This document shows positions 54,190 through 61,548 of a stretch of 64,000 bases of DNA, one piece after another. The notes below the pieces were generated by a model. It ran no database searches and was not told where the DNA came from. It saw nothing but the letters and a program-made list of their open reading frames with translations. The stretch's first letter is position 1; every line of letters starts with the position of its first letter. The DNA is from JASSUD01 sp031963415. Its GTDB lineage: Bacteria; Pseudomonadota; Gammaproteobacteria; Burkholderiales; Burkholderiaceae. The DNA lies in NCBI GenBank assembly GCA_031963415.1, contig JASSUI010000001.1, forward strand, positions 744,001-808,000. Direction: 5' to 3'. The translations under genes were made by a program, and so were the position numbers.

Positions 54190-56945
54190 ATTAGCCTAAA
54201 GCTTTACCAGGAAAGGGATTCCAGTCTTGTGTATAACGACATGGGTTTACCCACGGCCCCGCGCTGCTGTAAGAGCTTCTTATTCACCTGGCTTAAGCCT
54301 TGTACGTCTTGAATGGCCGTGTCTGTCACCATCAGTCCGCCATGCGTTGAACTCCAAGATAGCCGTACTTGATAACGTCCCTCCTCGTCGATGACCTGCC
54401 ATGCGCGAACCGATTTATCGCCACAGCCGGTAACCAAATAAGTGCGATTAGCTATTTCTTTCCAGGCAAGGCTAGTAATGCGCTCCTGAAAATCTCGCAC
54501 GACCGCTAAACACTGACCCGAGCTCACGTCCCATAGCCGCACCGTCTTGTCATTACTGCCCGAGGCGATCTGATCACCGCTGGGCGAATACACTACGCTA
54601 GTAACAGGGGCGGTATGCCCTTCTAAGGTGTGGCCGGCCTCCCCGCTGTGCGCGTCCCACAGCCGCACCGTATTGTCCCAACTGCCCGAGGCGATCTGAT
54701 CACCGCTGGGCGAATACACCACGCTGTTAACACCGGCGGTATGCCTTTCTAAGGTGTAGCCGGCCTCCCCGCTGTGCGCGTCCCACAGCCGCACCGTCTT
54801 GTCCCAACTGCCCGAGGCGATTTGATCACCACTGGGCGAATACACCACGCTAGTAACAGTGGCGGTATGCCCTTCTAAGATGTGGCCGGCCTCCCCGCTG
54901 TGCGCGTCCCACAGACGCACCGTCCTGTCAAAACTGCCCGAGGCGATCTGCTGACCGCTGGGTGAATACACCACGCTACTAACAGGGGCGGCATGCCCTC
55001 GTAAGGTATGGCCGGTCTCCCCGCTGTGCGCGTCCCACAGCCGCACCGTCTTGTCCACACTGCTCGAGGCGATCTGCTGACTGCTGGGCGAATACACTAC
55101 GCTAGTAACATAGGCGGTATGCCCTAGTAAGGTGTGGCCGGCCTCCCCGCTGTGCGCGTCCCACAGCCGCACCGTCTGGTCATGACTGCCCGAGGCGATC
55201 TGCTGACCGCTGGGCGAATACACTACGCTAGTAACAGCGGCGGTATGCCCTTGTAAGGTGGGGCTAGCTTCCCCGCTGTGCGCGTCCCACAGCCGCACCG
55301 TCTGGTCATGACTGCCCGAGGTGATCTGCTGACCGCTGGGCGAATACACCACGCTCCTAACCAAGTCAGTATGCCCTTCTAAGATGGGGCCGGCCTCCCC
55401 GCTGTGCGCGTCCCACAGCCGCACCGTCTGGTCATGACTGCCCGAGGCGATCTTATCACCGCTGGGTGAATACACCACGCTATTAACCCAGGCGGTATGC
55501 CCTTCTAAGGTGTGGCCGGCCTCCCCGCTGTGCGCGTCCCACAGCCGCACCGTAGCGTCCCAACTGCCCGAGGCGATCTGATCACCGCTGGGCGAATACA
55601 CCACGCTAGTAACAGAGGCGGTATGCCCTCGTAAGGTATGGCCGGCCTCCCCACTGTGCGCGTCCCACAGCCGCACCGTATGGTCATGACTGCCCGAGGC
55701 GATCTGCTGACCGCTGGGCGAATACACCACGCTACTAACAGAGGCGGTATGCCCTTCTAAGATAGGGCCGGCCTCCCCGCTGTGCGCGTCCCACAGCCGC
55801 ACCGTCTGGTCATCACTGCCCGAGGCGATATGCTGACCGCTGGGCGAATACACCACGCTCCAAACCAAGCCAGTATGCCCCTCCAAGGTGGGACCTGGCA
55901 CCCCGCTGTGCGCATCCCACAGCCTCACCGTATTGTCCCGACTGCCTGAAGCGATCTGCTGACCGCTGGGTGAATACACGACGCTTAAAACATCGCGGGT
56001 ATGCCCTTGTAAGGTGCAGACCTTCTCCCAGCTCGACGTGTTATAGACACTGATCCTACCGTTGTAAAGGCCCACCGCACACGCTTTCCCATCCGGCGAA
56101 TAAGCGCACGAGGTCACCATGGCCTCTTCCTGCAAATACGGCCATTCGCCAAACCGCACTCCTTCCATTTTTGCCCCGCTTAAATTGGCCTGGCGTAACC
56201 AACTTTTGCGCAAATTGACCTTCCTTAAATCCGCCCCTTGCAGGTCAGCGTAATCGAATACACCATGACTTAGATCTGCGCCAGGTATGCGTATTCCTTT
56301 GAGGTCTTTATGATTGAATTGCACACCGGCTTTAACTAACAGCGTCAGCGCGTTAGCTGCGATAGGCTGCACCTCTTCTGTTTTGGACCGCTCTACCCAA
56401 TTCAATAATTTCTCTTTGAGCTGAGCGTCTTGTTGAACTCTTTTTTGTAAAAACCTAAATATCTCTCGATCGTTAGCAAGACAGACCAACTCAAAAAGTC
56501 CAGCTTTCTCTACAACCTGATCGAGTTGCCCTGAGTCTGATAGTTTTTGCAATTGACTCAAGGCAAATTTCTTTAACCCTTCGTCTGAGTGGATTAAAGC
56601 CCCTTGATATTGCTCTTGAATCCTTGCTTTGATTAAGTGTAATTTCAGCGCGGGCGAATCTATAGGTTCACCATTACGCGTTACTGTCGTGAGTGCGTTA
56701 AAAAAAGCCAGCCGACTTGAAAAATCCAACTGGCTTTCTATTTCCTCTCGAATTTCCAGCGCAAGCGTAAGAAAATCAAAGTCAGTAGATTTTTGTGCTG
56801 TTAGATAAGGCAGGTTGATAGGATTTGAAATAGGGTTCAGCATAAATTTTGTTCAATTAAAGTAAAACTATCTCCTGAGCGTCTGATCCGCCAAGGCTCC
56901 AGGGGGAGGGCAAACGCGCGAGTGTGCTACAAACGCACAAATCAT
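54190..56945. repeat. Left arm of a ~2.8 kb inverted duplication
   Basis: Contains WD40 gene D with its upstream (to 56945) and downstream flank. The reverse complement aligns with 57240-60140, including non-coding edges: CTCAGGAGAT...TTTTACTTTAATTGAAC before the start and AAAGCTTTAGGCTAATTATT after the stop. Arms differ by scattered substitutions and one WD40 unit. Confidence 0.88.
54204..56843 (-). CDS. F-box-like / pentapeptide / WD40 protein D (12 near-identical WD40 units)
   Basis: 879 residues. F-box-like motif LALEIREEIESQLDFSSRLA (about 28-47), helical region with WVERSKTEEVQPIAANALTL (149-168), pentapeptides from LKGIRIPGADLSHGVFDYAD, a divergent first blade (SCAYSPDGKACAVGLYNGRI), then 12 WD40 units of exactly 42 residues (GHTxxVxSVVYSPSG, QQIASGSxDxTVRLWDAHSG), a divergent last blade and the family end VQGLSQVNKKLLQQRGAVG. 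In total 14 blades, enough for two seven-bladed propellers. Units are also nearly identical in DNA, showing recent expansion or homogenisation. No ribosome-binding site sits at normal spacing (GGAG is ~30 bases upstream). No signal peptide. Confidence 0.9.
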   Translation of the reverse strand: MLNPISNPINLPYLTAQKSTDFDFLTLALEIREEIESQLDFSSRLAFFNALTTVTRNGEPIDSPALKLHLIKARIQEQYQGALIHSDEGLKKFALSQLQKLSDSGQLDQVVEKAGLFELVCLANDREIFRFLQKRVQQDAQLKEKLLNWVERSKTEEVQPIAANALTLLVKAGVQFNHKDLKGIRIPGADLSHGVFDYADLQGADLRKVNLRKSWLRQANLSGAKMEGVRFGEWPYLQEEAMVTSCAYSPDGKACAVGLYNGRISVYNTSSWEKVCTLQGHTRDVLSVVYSPSGQQIASGSRDNTVRLWDAHSGVPGPTLEGHTGLVWSVVYSPSGQHIASGSDDQTVRLWDAHSGEAGPILEGHTASVSSVVYSPSGQQIASGSHDHTVRLWDAHSGEAGHTLRGHTASVTSVVYSPSGDQIASGSWDATVRLWDAHSGEAGHTLEGHTAWVNSVVYSPSGDKIASGSHDQTVRLWDAHSGEAGPILEGHTDLVRSVVYSPSGQQITSGSHDQTVRLWDAHSGEASPTLQGHTAAVTSVVYSPSGQQIASGSHDQTVRLWDAHSGEAGHTLLGHTAYVTSVVYSPSSQQIASSSVDKTVRLWDAHSGETGHTLRGHAAPVSSVVYSPSGQQIASGSFDRTVRLWDAHSGEAGHILEGHTATVTSVVYSPSGDQIASGSWDKTVRLWDAHSGEAGYTLERHTAGVNSVVYSPSGDQIASGSWDNTVRLWDAHSGEAGHTLEGHTAPVTSVVYSPSGDQIASGSNDKTVRLWDVSSGQCLAVVRDFQERITSLAWKEIANRTYLVTGCGDKSVRAWQVIDEEGRYQVRLSWSSTHGGLMVTDTAIQDVQGLSQVNKKLLQQRGAVGKPMSLYTRLESLSW

Positions 56946-57196
56946 ATCTGCTGGGAATGAGCAAACGGGGCGACATCTATCTCCGAACTCTGATGATACA
57001 TGGGGCGCGCTCTGTGATTCGCTACGCCGAGCAGAAACCTGGGTCATGCAGCTGGATCAACAGTGTGGTTAATCGGCAAAATAAAAATGTGGCCGCCATA
57101 GCACTAGCCAACAAGAATGCACGCACCATTTGGGCATTGCTGTTCCACGCGCGCAATTATGAAGCGAATTATGCGAGCGCAATAGCAACAGTGTAA
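56924..57196 (+). mobile_element. IS110-family transposase remnant (C-terminal end)
   Basis: The frame contains LLGMSKRGDIYLRTLMIHGA, RSVIRYAEQKPGS and NKNVAAIALANKNARTIWAL, the conserved end of the IS110 transposase_20 domain. The N-terminal DEDD domain is absent. It occupies the spacer of the inverted duplication of WD40 genes D and E, and its left end overlaps the arm border at 56945. It may have mediated the duplication or been trapped by it. Confidence 0.88.
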
Positions 57197-57347
57197 TAAG
57201 CAGTGCCAACAATACAGTTAATACAAAGCATGGAAACATGCATAAATGATTTGTGCGTCTGTGGCACACTAGCGCGCTTGCCCTACACCTGGAGCCCTAG
57301 CGGATCAGACGCTCAGGAGATGGTTTTACTTTAATTGAACAAAATTT
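57197..57347. other. Upstream region of WD40 gene E
   Basis: From 57248 on it mirrors the upstream region of gene D (about 100 bp with roughly a dozen differences), so any promoter is shared by both genes in opposite directions. No certain promoter boxes. Confidence 0.5.
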
Positions 57348-60140
57348 ATGCTGAACCCTATTTCAAACCCTATCAACCTGCCTTATCCAACAGCACAAAA
57401 ATCTACTGACTTTGATTTTCTTACGCTTCCGCTGGAAATTCGAGAGGCAATAGAAAGTCAGCTGGATTTTTCAAGTCGGCTGGCTTTTTTTAACGCACTC
57501 ACGACAGTGACGCGTAATGGTGAACCTATAGATTCGCCCGCGCTGAAATTACACTTAATCAAAGAAAGGATTCAAGAGCAATATCAAGGGGCCTTAATCC
57601 ACTCAGACGAAGGGTTAAAGGAGTTTGCCTTGAGTCAATTGCAAAAACTATCAGACTTAGGCCAACTCGATCAGGTTGTAGAGAAAGCTGGACTTTTTGA
57701 GTTGGTCTGTCTTGCTAACGATCGAGAGATATTTAGGTTTTTACAAAAGCGAGTTCAACAAGATGCTCAGCTCAAAGAGAAGTTATTGAATTGGGTAGAG
57801 CGGTCCAAAACAGAAGAGGTGCAGCCTATCGCAGCTAACGCGCTGACGCTGTTAGTTAAAGCCGGTGTGCAATTCAATCATAAAGACCTCAAAGGAATAC
57901 GCGTACCTGGCGCCGATCTAAGTCATGGTGTATTTGATTCAGCACGATTACAGGGATCGGATTTGAGAGGAGCCAATCTTAGCGCGAGCTGGCTGCGCCA
58001 GGCGAATTTAAGCAAAGCGCAGATGACTGGGGTGCGGTTTGGCGAATGGCCGTATTTGCAGGAAGAGAGCAAGGTAACCTCGTGCGCCTATTCGCCGGAT
58101 GGGAAAGCGTGTGCAGTGGGCCTCCGAGACGGTGGGATCAGCGTCTATAACACCTCGAGCTGGGAGAAAATCTGCACCTTACAAGGGCACACCTCCGCTG
58201 TTTGGAGCGTGGTGTATTCGCCCAGCGGTCAGCAGATCGCTTCAGGCAGTCGGGACAAGACGGTGAGGCTGTGGGATGCGCACAGCGGGGTGCCAGGTCC
58301 CACCTTGGAGGGGCATACTGGCTTGGTTTGGAGCGTGGTGTATTCGCCCAGCGGTCAGCAGATCGCCTCGGGCAGTTGGGACAAGACGGTTCGGCTGTGG
58401 GACGCGCATAGCGGGAAGGCTGGCCGCACCTTACAAGGTCATACCAACTATGTTTTTAGCGTGGTGTATTCGCCCAGCGGTCAGCAGATCGCCTCGAGCA
58501 GTGGGGACCAGACGGTGCGGCTGTGGGACGCGCACAGCGGGGAGGCCGTCCGCACCTTACAAGGGCATACCGCCCCTGTTACTAGCGTGGTGTATTCGCC
58601 CAGCGGTCAGCAGATCGCCTCGGGCAGTCATGACCAGACGGTGCGGCTGTGGGACGCGCACAGCGGGGAGGCCGGCCTCACCTTACAAGGACATACCCAC
58701 TGGGTTAATAGCGTGGTGTATTCGCCCAGCGGTCAGCAGATCGCCTCGGGCAGTTTGGACAAGACGGTGCGGCTGTGGGACGCGCACAGCGGGGAGGCCG
58801 GCCCCACCTTAGAAGGGCATACCCACTGGGTTAATAGCGTGGTGTATTCGCCCAGTGGTCAGCAGATTGCGTCGGGCAGTGATGACCAGACGGTTCGTCT
58901 GTGGGACGCGCATAGCGGGGAGGTCGGCCCCACCTTACGAGGGCATACCAACAGGGTTATTAGCGTGGTGTATTCGCCCAGCGGTCAGCAGATCGCCTCG
59001 AGCAGTTTGGACAAGACGGTGCGGCTGTGGGACGCGCACAGTGGGGAGGCCGGCCCCACCTTACAAGGGCATACCGCCGCTGTTACTAGCGTAGTGTATT
59101 CGCCCAGCGGTCAGCAGATTGCCTCGAGCAGTGAGGACAAGACGGTGCGGCTGTGGGACGCGCACAGCGGGGAGGCCGGCCCCACCTTAGAAGGGCATAC
59201 CGCCCCTGTTTGGAGCGTGGTGTATTCGCCCAGCGGTCAGCAGATTGCCTCGAGCAGTGGGGACAAGACGGTGCGGCTGTGGGACGCGCACAGCGGGGAG
59301 GCTGGCCACACCTTAGAAGGGCATACCGCCCCTGTGACTAGCGTAGTGTATTCGCCCAGCAGTCACCAGATTGCCGCGGCCAGTGGTAACAATACGGTGC
59401 AGCTGTGGGACGCGCACAGCGGGGAGGCCGGCCCCATCTTAGAAGGGCATACCGCCTCTGTTAGTAGCGTGGTGTATTCGCCCAGCAGTGATCAGATCGC
59501 CTCGGGCAGTTGGGACAAGACGGTGCGGCTGTGGGACGCGCACAGCGGGGAGGCCGGCCCCACCTTAGAAGGGCATACCTCCACTGTTAATAGCGTGGTG
59601 TATTCGCCCAGCGGTGATCATATCGCCTCGGGCAGTCATGACCATACGGTGCGGCTGTGGGACGCGCACAGCGGGGAGGCCGGCCATACCTTACAAGGGC
59701 ATACCGACTGGGTTAATAGCGTAGTGTATTCGCCCAGCGGTCAGCAGATCGCCTCGAGCAGTGCTGACAAGACGGTGCGGCTATGGGACGTGAGCTCGGG
59801 TCAGTGTTTAGCGGTCGTGCGAGGTTTTCATTTTCAGGGGGGCATTACGAGCCTTGCCTGGAAAGAAATAGCTAATCGCACCTATTTGGTTACCGGCTGT
59901 GCCGATAAATCGGTTCGCGCATGGCAGGTCATCGAAGAGGAGGGACGTTATCAAGTACGGCTATCGTGGAGTTCAACGCATGGCGGACTGATCGTGACAG
60001 ACACGGCCATTCAAGGCGTACGAGGTTTAAGCCTGATGAATAAGAAGCTCTTACAGCAGCGCGGGGCCGTGGGTAAACCCATGTCGTTATACACAAAACT
60101 GGAATCCCTTTCCTGATAAAGCTTTAGGCTAATTATTGTA
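57240..60140. repeat. Right arm of the inverted duplication
   Basis: Mirror of 54190-56945, carrying WD40 gene E. Longer by one 126-bp WD40 unit and small differences. The homology ends just past the stop codon at GGCTAATTATT. Confidence 0.88.
57348..60116 (+). CDS. F-box-like / pentapeptide / WD40 protein E (13 near-identical WD40 units)
   Basis: 922 residues, same plan as protein D: F-box-like LPLEIREAIESQLDFSSRLA (28-47), helical region (62-175), pentapeptides (about 180-232, including LQGSDLRGANLSASWLRQAN), a divergent first blade, 13 units of 42 residues (about 280-825), a divergent last blade (FQGGITSLAWKEIANRTYLV) and the end VRGLSLMNKKLLQQRGAVG. N-terminal 190 residues almost match D, but the order and surface residues of the WD40 units differ. 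Variation concentrates at the two residues after GHT, the one after the following Val, and the residues either side of Asp in SGSxDxT. No signal peptide or membrane segment. Confidence 0.9.
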   Translation: MLNPISNPINLPYPTAQKSTDFDFLTLPLEIREAIESQLDFSSRLAFFNALTTVTRNGEPIDSPALKLHLIKERIQEQYQGALIHSDEGLKEFALSQLQKLSDLGQLDQVVEKAGLFELVCLANDREIFRFLQKRVQQDAQLKEKLLNWVERSKTEEVQPIAANALTLLVKAGVQFNHKDLKGIRVPGADLSHGVFDSARLQGSDLRGANLSASWLRQANLSKAQMTGVRFGEWPYLQEESKVTSCAYSPDGKACAVGLRDGGISVYNTSSWEKICTLQGHTSAVWSVVYSPSGQQIASGSRDKTVRLWDAHSGVPGPTLEGHTGLVWSVVYSPSGQQIASGSWDKTVRLWDAHSGKAGRTLQGHTNYVFSVVYSPSGQQIASSSGDQTVRLWDAHSGEAVRTLQGHTAPVTSVVYSPSGQQIASGSHDQTVRLWDAHSGEAGLTLQGHTHWVNSVVYSPSGQQIASGSLDKTVRLWDAHSGEAGPTLEGHTHWVNSVVYSPSGQQIASGSDDQTVRLWDAHSGEVGPTLRGHTNRVISVVYSPSGQQIASSSLDKTVRLWDAHSGEAGPTLQGHTAAVTSVVYSPSGQQIASSSEDKTVRLWDAHSGEAGPTLEGHTAPVWSVVYSPSGQQIASSSGDKTVRLWDAHSGEAGHTLEGHTAPVTSVVYSPSSHQIAAASGNNTVQLWDAHSGEAGPILEGHTASVSSVVYSPSSDQIASGSWDKTVRLWDAHSGEAGPTLEGHTSTVNSVVYSPSGDHIASGSHDHTVRLWDAHSGEAGHTLQGHTDWVNSVVYSPSGQQIASSSADKTVRLWDVSSGQCLAVVRGFHFQGGITSLAWKEIANRTYLVTGCADKSVRAWQVIEEEGRYQVRLSWSSTHGGLIVTDTAIQGVRGLSLMNKKLLQQRGAVGKPMSLYTKLESLS

Positions 60141-60212
60141 ACTTCTCAATAATCCGGGGCGGGCAAGCTAGAGAAAGTATCTCGACATTGCCGGCCAAGC
60201 TCGGTTCGTGTA

Positions 60213-60446
60213 CTAACTGATTACTCGAATACCTAGCTTTGTTTCGGTAAACACAAGCGCATGCAAACGACCATCAAGAAAACCTAACGCACGATAGCAT
60301 CCTTCTCCGTAATCGCGCTGGTCGTCTACTTGCAGCATCGTGGCCGGAATATCAGAAAAATCAATTTCACTTTTTGGCTTAGCTGCGAGTTGCACTGAAA
60401 AGAGCCAGGCTTTTTTCTTGCTCGGATGCGCACGAAGTAATAACAC
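60213..60446 (-). pseudogene. BrnT-like toxin fragment
   Basis: The segment FSDIPATMLQVDDQRDYGEG, CYRALGFLDGRLHALVFTET and GIRVIS resembles the second half of BrnT ribonuclease toxins, which normally continue RVISxRKA. Here it stops right after RVIS. The N-terminal part is not BrnT-like, and no brnA antitoxin follows. Probably a dead toxin gene. Confidence 0.6.
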
Positions 60447-60478
60447 GTATATACAAATTAGCGCTAGGAGTTATTTTT

Positions 60479-60727
60479 ATGCCAACTTTATTCAATACCC
60501 GTAGCACCCGTCAGTTTAAAGCAGGGAACTCACAAGCTGTTCGCATTCCTTCGGAGATGGCATTCCCTCCTAAAACAGAGCTTGTGGTTCACCGTGAAGG
60601 TGATCGTCTCATTGTAGAACCAAAGGAAAGAAAGCTAGGGGAGGTTCCCAAACTTTTCCACGCACTGGATAAATATTTCGTTGGTAATCGTCCTGACTTT
60701 GAAGAAACCGAAAGGGACTGGTCATGA
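60479..60727 (+). CDS. vapB: VapB-type antitoxin (AbrB-like)
   Basis: 82 residues. SpoVT/AbrB swapped-hairpin DNA-binding domain: FKAGNSQAVRIPSEMAFPPK then REGDRLIVEPKER. The C-terminal tail would bind VapC. AGGAG lies upstream of the ATG. The stop overlaps the vapC start by four bases, typical of coupled toxin-antitoxin pairs. The antitoxin frame is intact although its toxin is broken. Confidence 0.9.
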   Translation: MPTLFNTRSTRQFKAGNSQAVRIPSEMAFPPKTELVVHREGDRLIVEPKERKLGEVPKLFHALDKYFVGNRPDFEETERDWS

Positions 60728-61109
60728 TGAAATGCATGCTCGATACGAACATCTGCATCTATCTCATCCGAAAGCATCCCCCAGAAATCGTGGAAAAGTT
60801 TGATGCATACCGTAAAGGGAGATTGTCATTAGCTCGATTACCTGGGCAGAACTGTGTTGTGGCATCCAAAAAGACGGAAGCACCATCATTCAAGAATTGC
60901 TATCGATACTAGATGTTTGCCCGTTCGGTGTTGAGCAGGGCCGCTTGTATGGTGAATTGACTCATCACTTTCCCAACAGGAAGGCAAACTTAGATAGGAT
61001 GATTGCAACCCACGCAATGTCATTAGGTATTACGCTTGTGACTAATAACACGGATGATTTTGCAATCTATGAATCCGCCGGTTTACGCACTGAGAATTGG
61101 GTAATGTAA
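60724..61109 (+). pseudogene. vapC: VapC toxin (PIN-domain ribonuclease), frameshifted
   Basis: The first frame gives MMKCMLDTNICIYLIRKHPP with the first catalytic Asp. After one missing base near 60828 the frame continues ISSITWAELCCGIQKDGS, ELLSILDVCPFGVEQGRLYG, NLDRMIATHAMSLGITLVTN and NTDDFAIYESAGLRTENW. All PIN acidic residues are present across the two frames, so decay is recent. The shift truncates the toxin after about 35 native residues. Confidence 0.9.
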
Positions 61110-61548
61110 AGCTTATGGGGCCGATTTAGTATCGGTTAAATTAGGCTAGAGAGCCTCAAAAGATAAAGTGCTCAAAAAGTACGGCGGAATGCTATGACGT
61201 GATTATGGTCTCCCAATCCAGATGCGTTTCTCTGGATATCCTTAGCGGTGCTGTTTTTCCTATTCTTCCCTCATTAAGAATCTTCATGTGTAGGACTTAC
61301 GCATTGATAGCCATTCCAGTTTGTGTTTTATCTAATAGATTAAAAGCGTGTCGGGTTGCTGCTACCCGACACGCTTACACACCCTGTATTTATACAGCAG
61401 ACTCGCCATCAAACTTTGATACGCTAGCCCTTCTTTTCTTTGATTAACAGAGAATGAGTACAGCCATGCGAACCTGAGTATAGGAACAGCCTATTACACT
61501 GGACTTTACCCAGGCATGGATTTCTCAACGGAGCGCTTAAAGCGGGCG
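61110..61548. other. Gap downstream of vapBC
   Basis: No gene seen. It contains the terminator-like hairpin at 61344. GTAGGACTTACGCA near 61290 recalls the ends of some insertion sequences, but I cannot name one. Confidence 0.35.
61344..61376. terminator. Strong hairpin downstream of vapC
   Basis: AAGCGTGTCGGGT and ACCCGACACGCTT form a 13-bp perfect stem with a seven-base loop. Possible shared terminator between vapBC and the converging WD40 gene F. Confidence 0.6.

Larger units (their letters stand above)
53611..54203. other. Gap with outer-membrane protein remnant
   Basis: No intact gene. A minus-strand 68-codon frame (53616-53822) has no recognisable family. The terminator at 53934 and the barrel fragment at 54013 indicate the wreck of an outer-membrane protein gene. 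Confidence 0.45.

Noticed and set aside
57348..60116. Several shorter frames inside WD40 gene E (Arg/Gly-rich, repeating)
   Set aside because: They repeat with the 126-bp unit, have no ribosome-binding sites and follow from the absence of stops in the unit; the WD40 frame is clearly coding.
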